The notes below the pieces were generated by a model, which searched no databases, had not been told where the DNA came from, and worked only from the letters and a program-made list of their open reading frames with translations. The position numbers were made by a program, and so were the translations under genes. This document shows, in pieces, positions 53,185-61,066 of a stretch of DNA of 64,000 nucleotides (positions within the stretch are counted from its first letter, which is position 1; each line of letters starts with the position of its first letter). The stretch is from SIRX01 sp965214475 (lineage in GTDB: Bacteria; Actinomycetota; Rubrobacteria; Rubrobacterales; Rubrobacteraceae): assembly GCA_965214475.1 (NCBI GenBank), contig OZ243953.1, positions 372,001-436,000 of the forward strand, written 5' to 3'.

Positions 53185-54561
53185 ATGAATTTTCCCGAAG
53201 GATTTCTGTGGGGAACGGCAACGGCTGCGTACCAGGTTGAGGGCGCGGTGGATGAAGATGGGCGGGGCAAGTCTATTTGGGACACCTTTTCCCATACGCC
53301 GGGAAAGATCTACCGGGACGATACCGGAGACATAGCCTGCGACCAGTATCATCGGCTCGAAGAAGACTTGGATCTGATGGCAGAGTTGGGGATACAGGCT
53401 TACCGGTTCTCGGTTGCCTGGCCTCGCATACAGCCGCAAGGCTCCGGTGAGCCGAATCAGAAGGGCTTGGACTTCTACCGGAGATTGGTAGAGGGGCTGC
53501 GCGAGCGCGACATCGAGCCGATGCTCACCCTTTACCACTGGGATCTGCCGCAGGCGCTCGAAGACCAGGGGGGCTGGACGAGCCGGGATACTAGCGAGCG
53601 GTTCGCCGAGTACTCGGGCATCGTCTATGAGAAGCTCTCCGATATCGTTCGGTTCTGGATCACGCTCAATGAGCCCTGGGTGTCCGCCTGGATGGGCCAC
53701 GGCTACGGTGCCCATGCTCCCGGATACGCCGATCCCGCCAAAGCCCTTTCCGCCACGCACCATCTGCTTCTCGGTCACGGCCTGGCCCTGCAAAACATGC
53801 GCTCTACTGCCGGCTCTGGAGACGACAACCAACTCGGTATCACCCTCGTGCTCCAACCGGCTCGGCCGGCACGAGACCGTGAGGCCGACGAGGAGGCGGT
53901 CCGGCGCGTAGACAGACAGGCGAATCGTCTATACCTCGACCCGTTATTCCACGGCGAGTATCCGGAGGATCTACTCTCACACTACCGCGAACGCGGCGTC
54001 GAGCTTCCGCCGGTGCAGGACGGCGATATGGAGGTTATTTTCGACGACCTAGACTTCCTCGGCGTCAACTACTACTTCCGGCACGCTGTCCGTGACGCGC
54101 CCGACGAGACCCCATCCGAGGTTCCATTCTCGGATCTAAACACCCGCGTGGTGATCCCGCATGACGCGGAGAGGACTGCGATGGGCTGGACCGTCGAACC
54201 GGAAGGCCTGACGGAGATACTGGTGCGCGTAAAGGAAGAGTACGCCGACCTGCCCATCTACATCACCGAGAACGGACGCGCCGTCCACGACTACGCCGAT
54301 CCCGAGGGAAATATCAACGACGAGGAGCGGGTTTCGTACCTGGACCGCCACTTCCGGGCGGCTCACGAGGCTATAGAGCAGGGTGTAAATCTGGCCGGCT
54401 ACTTCGTGTGGTCGCTGCTGGATAATTTCGAGTGGGCCGAAGGTTATTCAAAGAGGTTCGGGATCGTCCACGTAGACTACCCGACGCAGCGGCGCACACC
54501 CAAAACGAGTGCGCTTTGGTACGCGGACGTGATCGGGCGCAACGGCCTAGACGAAACTTAG
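53185..54561 (+). CDS. GH1 beta-glucosidase
   Basis: A 458-residue glycoside hydrolase family 1 enzyme. FLWGTATAAYQVEGA is the N-terminal motif, ITLNEPWVSAWMGHGYGAHA carries the acid/base glutamate (NEP), and PIYITENGRAVHD the nucleophile (ENG). YFVWSLLDNFEWAEGYSKRF is the aglycone-end motif. ATG at 53185 has GAGGAG six bases upstream; the frame extension to 53140 lies inside the isomerase. No signal peptide, so it acts in the cytoplasm. Confidence 0.95.
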   Translation: MNFPEGFLWGTATAAYQVEGAVDEDGRGKSIWDTFSHTPGKIYRDDTGDIACDQYHRLEEDLDLMAELGIQAYRFSVAWPRIQPQGSGEPNQKGLDFYRRLVEGLRERDIEPMLTLYHWDLPQALEDQGGWTSRDTSERFAEYSGIVYEKLSDIVRFWITLNEPWVSAWMGHGYGAHAPGYADPAKALSATHHLLLGHGLALQNMRSTAGSGDDNQLGITLVLQPARPARDREADEEAVRRVDRQANRLYLDPLFHGEYPEDLLSHYRERGVELPPVQDGDMEVIFDDLDFLGVNYYFRHAVRDAPDETPSEVPFSDLNTRVVIPHDAERTAMGWTVEPEGLTEILVRVKEEYADLPIYITENGRAVHDYADPEGNINDEERVSYLDRHFRAAHEAIEQGVNLAGYFVWSLLDNFEWAEGYSKRFGIVHVDYPTQRRTPKTSALWYADVIGRNGLDET

Positions 54562-54635
54562 GTAAAGTAGATAACGAGCTTGACGCCAGTTCGACTTGCC
54601 TGCGGGTGGATAGGCTCTGGTACAACGTTTAGCAG

Positions 54636-54654
54636 CCATACCTCGCGGGTATGG
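54636..54654 (+). repeat. Leader hairpin before the DJ-1/PfpI gene
   Basis: CCATACC (54636-54642) and GGTATGG (54648-54654) form a seven-pair stem with a five-base loop. The T tract is absent, so this is probably a leader structure rather than a terminator. Confidence 0.4.
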
Positions 54655-54687
54655 TAGCCCCGTCTTAACCAGAAAGGAGCAATACCG

Positions 54688-55263
54688 ATGGCTAACGAGC
54701 TACAAGGAAAAAAGGTTGCGATACTCCTCGCGCCGGTGGGTACCGAGCAGGTCGAGTTCACCGAGCCGAAAAAGGCCGTAGAGGATGCCGGCGCCGAGGT
54801 AGATGCGGTGGGTATAGAGACGGGCGAAGCCGCTACTATGAACAGCGATGTCAACCCCGGTGAGAGCTTCACGGTAGAGAAAACCTTCTCCGAGGTTTCG
54901 GCGGACGACTACGATGCTCTGATCGTGCCGGGCGGCACCGTAGGTTCGGACAACCTCCGGGCCAACGAGGATGCGGTAGCCTTCGTGCGGAGCTTCTTCG
55001 AGCAGGCCAAGCCGGTAGGCGCGATCTGCCACGGTCCCTGGATGTTGGTCGAGGCGGATGTGTTAAATGGTCGCACACTGACCTCCTACCCGACTCTCCA
55101 AACCGACATCCGTAATGCCGGTGGCGAGTGGGTAGACGAAGAGGTTGTCACGGATCAGGGCCTCGTCACGAGCCGCAATCCAGACGACCTGGCGGCGTTC
55201 AACGATAAGATCGTCGAGGAGTTCTGCGAGGGCAAGCACGAAGATCAGGCCCGCAGCGTCTAA
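54688..55263 (+). CDS. DJ-1/PfpI family glutamine-amidotransferase-like protein
   Basis: A 191-residue protein. GAICHGPWMLVEADVL contains the nucleophilic cysteine elbow (about residue 112), with the preceding YDALIVPGGTVGSDNL and DDLAAFNDKIVEEF typical of PfpI type stress proteins. Members act as proteases, deglycases or glyoxalases in the literature; which applies here is open. GAAAGGAG precedes the ATG by nine bases. A perfect terminator follows. Confidence 0.9.
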   Translation: MANELQGKKVAILLAPVGTEQVEFTEPKKAVEDAGAEVDAVGIETGEAATMNSDVNPGESFTVEKTFSEVSADDYDALIVPGGTVGSDNLRANEDAVAFVRSFFEQAKPVGAICHGPWMLVEADVLNGRTLTSYPTLQTDIRNAGGEWVDEEVVTDQGLVTSRNPDDLAAFNDKIVEEFCEGKHEDQARSV

Positions 55264-55293
55264 CCGCCCACAATAAAAGCGTGAATTGTCAGA

Positions 55294-55324
55294 GAAGCGA
55301 CCCGGTAACCGGGTCGCTTCTTTC
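55294..55324 (+). terminator. Intrinsic terminator after the DJ-1/PfpI gene
   Basis: GAAGCGACCCGG (55294-55305) pairs with CCGGGTCGCTTC (55309-55320), 12 perfect pairs with a three-base loop, followed by TTTCTT. Confidence 0.93.
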
Positions 55325-55449
55325 TTCGAGTTAGTTTTCTCTGTCCAAGGCCTCTCCGTAAAGACGATGTCCGGTAGATGAGATCAGCTATCATCTTGTG
55401 GTGGAATCGAAGCTTTGTCTGACAGTGGTAGTAAGGAACCAGTGAGACT

Positions 55450-56739
55450 GTGCGTGTAAATTCGACCGATGATGGTAAGTCTGGAGCCAGCTATCAACCT
55501 TCTTTGCGACGCAGCAGACTTATTGCCATTCCGGAAAGTTTGAGAGCGAGGTCGTCAGAAAAGGAACACTATGAGTATGTGATCCTCGGAGCCGGTTGCG
55601 CTGGGCTTAGCCTGTGTTGTTATCTTTTAGAGCAGGGTATTACAGAGCCTATATTGATTCTGGACCAGAAGAGCGAGTTCTTGGATGACCGCACGTGGTG
55701 CTTCTGGGATGTGGAACCTACCCTGTTTTCTCATCTCACTAATAAACGCTGGAACTCTTGGACGCTCCACGCCGGCAGCGATAACGTAGCTCAGAAAACC
55801 GAACGCTACCCATACCAGTGTGTAACCGCCGCAGACTTCTACGAAGATGCTTTAGGGCGAATATCCATTAAAAACGTGACGCTGCAACTGGGAGAGTCCG
55901 TAGCGGGTTACAAGGAATACGCCGAAAAAACGTTCATCCAGACCGAGCAAAACACTTACACTGCCCGCTATGTCTTCGACGGGCGCGGCTTGTCTCCAGA
56001 CTCACCGATGTTTGGAAAAGCCAGGAAACAGGCGGTGTGGGTGCCGCAGAAATTTGTTGGACTCCGGCTACGCTCCCGGCAGCCGGTCTTCGACCCGGAG
56101 CGTTGCACGCTCATGGACTTCTCGGTCAGCCAGGAGCGCGGGCTGCGCTTTGCGTACGTGCTGCCTTTCAGCGAACACGAGGCCCTGGTAGAGAACGTAT
56201 ATCTCTCCGAAGCAAGGATCTCCGTAGACGAGCATCGGGCTGAGCTGGAAGAATACCTGGCGACCGTCTATGGAATCTCTCCGGACGACTACGTTGTAGA
56301 CGGTGAAGAAAAAGGCTACATTCCGATGACGGACTACGCTTTTCCCAGGAAGTTTGGCGAGAGGACTTATTCCATAGGGATGCTGGGGGGCGAGTCTCGG
56401 CCTTCGACCGGTTACACTTTTCTACGCATCCAGCGCTACTGTCGGGCTCTGGCAGAGAACGTAGTCGCCGGAAGGGAGCCTCCCAAACGTGTGGAGGCGG
56501 TTCGATATGAGCTACTCGATAAGGTTTTTCTGAGGTTCATGGAGCAACATCCCGAGAAATGCCCGGAAGTGTATCTACGGATGTTTACCGGCCTCCCGCC
56601 TGACATGTTGGTACGCTTTCTAACTGAGAAAAGCACCTTGTCGGATGATCTACGTCTGGTGTTGGCGATGCCCAAGTTGCCGTTCTTGAAGATCGCGCTT
56701 CGTATGGTTGCCCAAAGCTTGAGCTCCCCTGTGAGTTAG
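55450..56739 (+). CDS. crtY: Lycopene beta-cyclase (CrtY family)
   Basis: A 429-residue flavin-dependent cyclase turning lycopene into beta-carotene. The dinucleotide motif is YVILGAGCAGLSLCCYLL (about 38-55), DDRTWCFWD is the CrtY signature, and YIPMTDYAFPRKFG and GGESRPSTGYTF follow. The first 37 residues before the motif are polar and of uncertain start; GTG at 55450 has AAGGA 12 bases upstream. Its stop abuts the Brp/Blh ATG. No crtE, crtB or crtI is in view, so lycopene must come from another locus. Confidence 0.9.
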   Translation: MRVNSTDDGKSGASYQPSLRRSRLIAIPESLRARSSEKEHYEYVILGAGCAGLSLCCYLLEQGITEPILILDQKSEFLDDRTWCFWDVEPTLFSHLTNKRWNSWTLHAGSDNVAQKTERYPYQCVTAADFYEDALGRISIKNVTLQLGESVAGYKEYAEKTFIQTEQNTYTARYVFDGRGLSPDSPMFGKARKQAVWVPQKFVGLRLRSRQPVFDPERCTLMDFSVSQERGLRFAYVLPFSEHEALVENVYLSEARISVDEHRAELEEYLATVYGISPDDYVVDGEEKGYIPMTDYAFPRKFGERTYSIGMLGGESRPSTGYTFLRIQRYCRALAENVVAGREPPKRVEAVRYELLDKVFLRFMEQHPEKCPEVYLRMFTGLPPDMLVRFLTEKSTLSDDLRLVLAMPKLPFLKIALRMVAQSLSSPVS

Positions 56740-57792
56740 ATGAAGCCCCCGGCGCATCCATCTTTTGAGACCAAGGCTTCACCCAAGGCCCGGCAGACAT
56801 TGATGCGGTTTGTTGTTGTGCCTTCGTGGGTCGTTATTGGAGTTACGGCCCTGGTCTTTTTGGCGGGCTTCGAGGCAGTGGGGCCGATCCAGTACGCGCC
56901 GTTTGCCTTGAGCCTGGTCTTCTTCGGGTTGCCGCACGGGGCCGTAGACCATCTGGTCCCGGGCCGGCTCTCTGAAGGCGGCGTTTCGGTTGTATCTGTC
57001 GTCGTCGTGGCGCTTTTGTACGGGGTCCTCGCTACCATCTACCTCGCGTTCTGGATCTTCTTTCCGGTCGCCGCTTTCGTCTTCTTTATCGCGCTTACGT
57101 GGTTTCATTGGGGACAAGGGGATCTCTACTCGGCAGTAACATTCCTTCGAGCCCTGGATCCGGCCCCACGAACCCTAAAAGTGTTGGTCGTCGTCGTGCG
57201 TGGCGGACTACCCATGCTGGTCCCGCTACTCGCTTTCCCAGCGGTCTACCGCGATGTGGCTGAGAGCCTGGTCGGTCTTTTCTCGGATGCTACAGTTTCA
57301 AGCTGGTTTTTTAGCCCGGCCTTTCGATTGACCGCTGGAATAGTATTTCTGACACTCGTACTGGTGACACTCATATGGGGGTACGTCGCCTCTGCATCGC
57401 AAGATAAGATCGCGTGGGCATTGGACGCTGCGGAAGTCGGGCTTTTGGCGGTGTATTTCTCGGTTGTGCCACCCGTGTTCGCCCTCGGGATCTATTTTTG
57501 CTTGTGGCACGCGACCCGGCATATAGCACGTCTCATGCTCCTGAATCGCTCTTCATACCCAGCTTTGCGGAAAGGAGCGCTTCTCCTGGCCTTGAAAGAC
57601 TTTACCCGGGATGCGGCCCCTCTCAGCGTTGTGGCGTTGTTACTACTCGTTGGGTTGTACTTCCTGGTTTCCGTAAACGTCGAAGGCACCGCGGAACTTT
57701 TGGCACTCTATCTCATTCTCATCTCAGTGCTCACGCTGCCCCACGTGGCTATCGTCGGGCTCATGGACCGCCGTCAGGGTCTTTGGAGATGA
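56740..57792 (+). CDS. blh: Brp/Blh family beta-carotene 15,15'-dioxygenase
   Basis: A 350-residue polytopic enzyme with about eight hydrophobic helices. Histidine motifs that would bind iron are FGLPHGAVDHLVPG (about 66-79), LTWFHWGQGDLYS and FCLWHATRHIARL. The family cleaves beta-carotene into two retinals. The ATG directly follows the cyclase stop, and its TGA overlaps the nuclease gene. The pairing with a cyclase implies retinal synthesis, usually for a rhodopsin, but none is in the window. Confidence 0.9.
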   Translation: MKPPAHPSFETKASPKARQTLMRFVVVPSWVVIGVTALVFLAGFEAVGPIQYAPFALSLVFFGLPHGAVDHLVPGRLSEGGVSVVSVVVVALLYGVLATIYLAFWIFFPVAAFVFFIALTWFHWGQGDLYSAVTFLRALDPAPRTLKVLVVVVRGGLPMLVPLLAFPAVYRDVAESLVGLFSDATVSSWFFSPAFRLTAGIVFLTLVLVTLIWGYVASASQDKIAWALDAAEVGLLAVYFSVVPPVFALGIYFCLWHATRHIARLMLLNRSSYPALRKGALLLALKDFTRDAAPLSVVALLLLVGLYFLVSVNVEGTAELLALYLILISVLTLPHVAIVGLMDRRQGLWR

Positions 57793-58361
57793 TTCGGCAG
57801 ACGCTACTGGCATTAGCCGTAATATTTACAGCAGGTTGCGGCGTAGAGATAGCATCCGATGCCTCGCGGGAAGACGCTAAGAAAGTTACCGTTACCAGGG
57901 TTATAGACGGCGACACTGTGGAAGTGAGTCCGGAGATCGCCGGCACGGAGGATGTGCGGCTTATCGGCGTTGATACACCGGAAACGGAGGGTTCACCGGA
58001 AGGCCCGCAGCCCCACGGAGAGAAAGCCTCGCTTTTCGCTAGAAAGACGCTCCAAGGCGGGCGCGTTACGCTCCGGTTCGACAAAGAGAAAAAGGATGAT
58101 TACGGACGGGCGCTGGCATACTTGTACACCTCGGACGGCACGATGTTCAACCAGACGCTGTTAGAGAGGGGCTTCGCCCAGGTGGCGACCTTTCCGCCCA
58201 ACATAGAGTATGTGGAGCGGTTCGAAAAAGCCCAACGGCAGGCGCGCAAGGCTGAGCGCGGAATCTGGGGCTTGCCAGAAGATCAGCTCTGCCGGTTGAC
58301 AGACCGGGGTAACGGCATCGGTGGCGGATGCTTTGGTGGGATCATTGTGGAAGTCTCGTAA
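57789..58361 (+). CDS. Thermonuclease-like lipoprotein
   Basis: A 190-residue staphylococcal-nuclease-fold protein. The N-terminus is a lipoprotein signal with lipobox FTAGC (cysteine about residue 17). Catalytic residues are in VIDGDTVEV, VRLIGVDTPET (Arg and Glu nearby) and DDYGRALAYLY (Arg). ATG overlaps the Blh stop (ATGA) with GGAG before it, so it is cotranslated with the carotenoid genes. It would act outside the membrane on DNA or RNA. Why it joins this operon is unclear. Confidence 0.9.
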   Translation: MIRQTLLALAVIFTAGCGVEIASDASREDAKKVTVTRVIDGDTVEVSPEIAGTEDVRLIGVDTPETEGSPEGPQPHGEKASLFARKTLQGGRVTLRFDKEKKDDYGRALAYLYTSDGTMFNQTLLERGFAQVATFPPNIEYVERFEKAQRQARKAERGIWGLPEDQLCRLTDRGNGIGGGCFGGIIVEVS

Positions 58362-58372
58362 AGGAGCTAAAT

Positions 58373-58420
58373 ATGAAGATGCTCGACGTATGGTCGGGGG
58401 ATATCGAGCATGGATTGTAG
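58373..58420 (+). CDS. Possible 15-residue ORF
   Basis: ATG AAG ATG CTC ... TTG TAG gives MKMLDVWSGDIEHGL. AAGGAG is six bases upstream, which is the only reason to note it. The same phase continues after the stop as MPRLKEARLKDARV and ends FTLG at 58528, so it may be a broken short gene. The rest of the gap to 58570 shows nothing else. Confidence 0.25.
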   Translation: MKMLDVWSGDIEHGL

Positions 58421-58569
58421 TCAATGCCGCGACTCAAGGAGGCAAGGCTCAAGGACGCCAGGGTGAGAGTCCCCGGGCTGCTGAACGTGCCCAAAGGTAT
58501 GAGGTTTGCCGGTTTCACGTTGGGGTAAGAAGCGGGTTAATGTAAGGTCAACGGACTTTGGAGGTAAGA

Positions 58570-59184
58570 ATGGCGCAACGACTTGAAGGAAGCATAGAGG
58601 TAAATGCTCCTGTAAAGCAGGTGTACGAGTACTGGGAAACCCTGGAGAACCTGCCGGACTTTATGAGGAACGTGGAGGAAGTTCGCGCTACCGGGGACAA
58701 CACCACCCATTGGAATGTGAAAGGCCCCTTCGGAGCGTCGGTAGAGTTCGACGCCCGGACCACCCAGAATGAGCGCAACGAGGCGTTGGCTTGGGAGTCC
58801 GAGGATGGGGATGTCCAAACCTCCGGCCAGGTACGTTTCCAAGACTTGGGCGATGAGAAGACCCGGGTAGAAGTTCAATTGGATTGGTTCGACCCGCCGG
58901 GCGGAAAAGTCGGTGAGACGGTAACGGGGCTTGTTGCCGGACCGAAGGCTATGTTGGAGCAGGATCTCCAGAATTTCAAAGATCTCATGGAAGGCAAGGC
59001 CACCCCAGAGGAGATTCAGGAGCGTCCCAACGCGGCCCAGGCCCACACTGGAGCCGTAGCTTTTTTGACCTCCACCACGGGTCTAGCGCTCTTGGGCGGC
59101 GGATTGCTTTTGTGGTTGCTTCTCCGGCGCGGCGGCGGTTCCAGCAAAAAGTCCGGCAACGCCCGCATCATCTTCGAATTCTAA
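58570..59184 (+). CDS. SRPBCC family protein with C-terminal membrane anchor
   Basis: A 204-residue protein. SIEVNAPVKQVYEYWETLEN is the START/SRPBCC beginning, and NFKDLMEGKATPEEIQ ends that domain near residue 150. A single helix (about 165-187, GLALLGGGLLLWLLL) then anchors it with a basic tail RRGGGSSKKS. ATG at 58570 has GGAGG upstream, preferred over TTG at 58558. Ligand unknown; similar coenzyme-Q-binding or polyketide-cyclase proteins carry hydrophobic molecules. A strong terminator follows. Confidence 0.85.
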   Translation: MAQRLEGSIEVNAPVKQVYEYWETLENLPDFMRNVEEVRATGDNTTHWNVKGPFGASVEFDARTTQNERNEALAWESEDGDVQTSGQVRFQDLGDEKTRVEVQLDWFDPPGGKVGETVTGLVAGPKAMLEQDLQNFKDLMEGKATPEEIQERPNAAQAHTGAVAFLTSTTGLALLGGGLLLWLLLRRGGGSSKKSGNARIIFEF

Positions 59185-59225
59185 AGGGCGCAGCAAACCG
59201 GCTGCAACAGTCGGCAACAAACAGA

Positions 59226-59260
59226 AGAGCCCTGGAGCTAAATGCTCCAGGGCTCTTTTT
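59226..59260. terminator. Strong intrinsic terminator, probably bidirectional
   Basis: AGAGCCCTGGAGC (59226-59238) pairs perfectly with GCTCCAGGGCTCT (59244-59256), a 13-pair stem with a five-base loop, then TTTT. It separates the SRPBCC gene from the convergent small gene; AAGA on the left side also suits the minus strand. Confidence 0.93.
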
Positions 59261-59285
59261 ACTCGGTTGTACCGCTCGTGCCGGA

Positions 59286-59546
59286 TTAGTCTCCTAGCGA
59301 GATGGTGCTAAAGATCAACACTTTATTCTCTGTGTCGAAATAAATCGTACCGCTCGTACCGAACAGGTCCATCAATACGTCCGCGTCTTCGGCGGGGGGC
59401 CGGATGGCGTACTCGTCGGCGCCGTCGTCGAGCACGAGCTGAAAAGAGAATTTGCCCTCTTCTCCGCGCTGCTGTTCGCTCCAGTTGGAATGAACGTTGG
59501 TTACCTGACGAACCGTTATTTGCTGTCCCGCACTTTGCTCTGCCAC
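59286..59546 (-). CDS. Small unknown protein, tandem paralog A
   Basis: An 86-residue protein of alternating hydrophobic pattern (probable beta-rich). GQQITVRQVTNVHSNWSEQQ, FQLVLDDGADEYAI and IYFDTENKVLIFSTISLG align with paralog B at nearly the same positions. GTG has AGGAGG seven bases upstream. I do not recognise the family. It may be a binding module or stress protein. Confidence 0.8.
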   Translation of the reverse strand: MAEQSAGQQITVRQVTNVHSNWSEQQRGEEGKFSFQLVLDDGADEYAIRPPAEDADVLMDLFGTSGTIYFDTENKVLIFSTISLGD

Positions 59547-59588
59547 AGTATTTCCTCCTATTAGACTGCTTTGACGATCTTTACCGAA

Positions 59589-59852
59589 TTAACCCAGAGA
59601 CAAGCTGCTCGTAATGAGGACTTTACGCTCCAGGTCGAACGCTATCGCCTGGTTATTACTGGCGAGCTTGAGCATGATCTTCATGTCGTCTGAGGTCGGC
59701 TGGAGAACGTATTCTTCAGCGCCATCGTCCAATATGAGCTGTAGGGTGAAAGCTCCTTCGGAGCCCCTCTCCAATTCCGTGTACGACGCTTGAATGTCTG
59801 TGACCTGACGGACCGTTATCTGTTGCTCGGTGCGTTGCTCTGCCTCGGACAT
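59589..59852 (-). CDS. Small unknown protein, tandem paralog B
   Basis: An 87-residue paralog of the preceding entry, with EQQITVRQVTDIQASYTELE, LQLILDDGAEEYVL and IAFDLERKVLITSSLSLG. ATG at 59852 has AAGGAGG three bases upstream; a GTG at 59870 would add six basic residues. The two genes are transcribed together toward the SRPBCC gene, B first. Duplication is recent enough that the core blocks align without gaps. Confidence 0.78.
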   Translation of the reverse strand: MSEAEQRTEQQITVRQVTDIQASYTELERGSEGAFTLQLILDDGAEEYVLQPTSDDMKIMLKLASNNQAIAFDLERKVLITSSLSLG

Positions 59853-59942
59853 GTGCCTCCTTTTAGCCACTTTTGCCTTACACTGCGCTTTTGCCCCGTT
59901 CAGGTCCCGTTCAAACCTATATCCGACCTGGCAGGAAATGAA

Positions 59943-60269
59943 CTACCGTAGCCGTTCTATTTTCGCCGCGAGAATGAAGTCACTTTCGGTCAGACCGTCT
60001 ATAACGTGGGTGAAGACCGTCACCTCTACCCATCCCCACGTAAAGCGGATGTTGGGGTGATGCCCCTGTTCCTCAGCCAACTCACCTACCCGGTTCACGA
60101 AGTCCAGCGCCTCCCGGAAGTTCTGGAACCGGAATTCTCTGCGAATGTGGTGCTCTTCTACCACTTCCCATTCCGGGGTTTGTTGGTGCAGCTTTTCAAG
60201 GTCCTCACCCTGTAGCGGGGGTGTGTCACCCGTGCAAGGTACACAGGTTTTGTTTGACAGATCCACCAA
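59943..60269 (-). CDS. 4a-hydroxytetrahydrobiopterin dehydratase
   Basis: A 108-residue pterin-4a-carbinolamine dehydratase recycling pterin cofactor after aromatic hydroxylation. EEQGHHPNIRFTWGWVEVTV carries the histidine pair, and FTHVIDGLTESDFILAAKIE the last conserved block. Length is normal. No phenylalanine hydroxylase is in the window. A cysteine pair near the N-terminus (CVPC) is extra to the core. It follows the pyrophosphatase by 61 bases in the same direction. Confidence 0.92.
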   Translation of the reverse strand: MVDLSNKTCVPCTGDTPPLQGEDLEKLHQQTPEWEVVEEHHIRREFRFQNFREALDFVNRVGELAEEQGHHPNIRFTWGWVEVTVFTHVIDGLTESDFILAAKIERLR

Positions 60270-60330
60270 GATTTTCCTTTCTTTGGCTGAGTTTTGGCAT
60301 CCGAGATAGCAGACTGTTGTCTACCTGGGG

Positions 60331-60870
60331 TTAGTCGTTGTTGGAGACGTGCTTTTTGTAGAGGTCCATAGCGTGCAGCAGGACCTCTTTGGCCTTATCG
60401 GGACCATATACTTCTCCCACGCTAACTTCTTTGTCCTCTAAGGTTTTGTAGTCTCGAAAAAAGCGTTGCAGTTCGTCGGTGCGGTGTTCGGGCAGGTCGT
60501 TGAAGTGTTCGTACCTGCGGTACTCCGGGTCGTCGAGGTGGACGCAGATGATCTTCTCGTCGTTCTCACCGTCATCTACCATGGGCATCATGCCGATGGG
60601 CTTGGCCCGCAGTATGCTCAGCGGCTGGACCGGCTCTTGCATCATGATCAATATGTCCAGGGGATCATTGTCGTCCCCCAAAGTTTGCGGGATAAAGCCG
60701 TAGTTGGATGGGTACACGACCGATGAATAGAGAATCCGGTCTACCAGCAACAATCCCGTCTCTTTGTCCAGCTCGTACTTTACCTTGGAGCCCTTGGGAA
60801 TCTCCACGATAACGTTGAACTCCTCGGGGGCGTTGTCGCCGACTGGTACGTCATGCCAGGGATGTGCCAT
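60331..60870 (-). CDS. ppa: Inorganic pyrophosphatase
   Basis: A 179-residue family I pyrophosphatase. The signature DDNDPLDILI (D-x-D-P-x-D) is intact, with PYPSNYGFIPQTLG-like YPSNYGFIPQTL and KVKYELDKETGLLLVDR. It hydrolyses pyrophosphate to pull biosynthetic reactions. GGAGAGGAAG precedes the ATG. It is divergent from the gluconate kinase gene across 196 bases. Confidence 0.95.
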   Translation of the reverse strand: MAHPWHDVPVGDNAPEEFNVIVEIPKGSKVKYELDKETGLLLVDRILYSSVVYPSNYGFIPQTLGDDNDPLDILIMMQEPVQPLSILRAKPIGMMPMVDDGENDEKIICVHLDDPEYRRYEHFNDLPEHRTDELQRFFRDYKTLEDKEVSVGEVYGPDKAKEVLLHAMDLYKKHVSNND

Positions 60871-60954
60871 TTCTTCCTCTCCTGCTCAAACACTACTGCA
60901 TAAGACCAAGATACTACGGTGGTTCGCGTGGCGCGACCCGACCGCCGACGGAGT

Positions 60955-60983
60955 TTGACCGAGGCTAGCGGCAAACGTACACT
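60955..60983 (+). promoter_or_regulatory. Promoter of the gluconate kinase gene
   Basis: TTGACC (60955-60960), 17-base spacer, TACACT (60978-60983). Transcription would start near 60990 and leave a leader of about 77 bases with a small hairpin ACCGGT/ACTGGT. Confidence 0.6.
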
Positions 60984-61066
60984 TTCTGCAGGGTAGTGAT
61001 AGGGAACCGGTGGAAAACTGGTGATCTGAAACATCAGTGTCGGGACTAGAGCAAATGAGGTGACCA

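Noticed and set aside
60985..61066. Cobalamin-riboswitch-like GGGAACCGGTGGAAAA in the gluconate kinase leader
   Set aside because: Only a few bases match the conserved core; the pairing partners and the downstream box are missing and the gene has no link to cobalamin.
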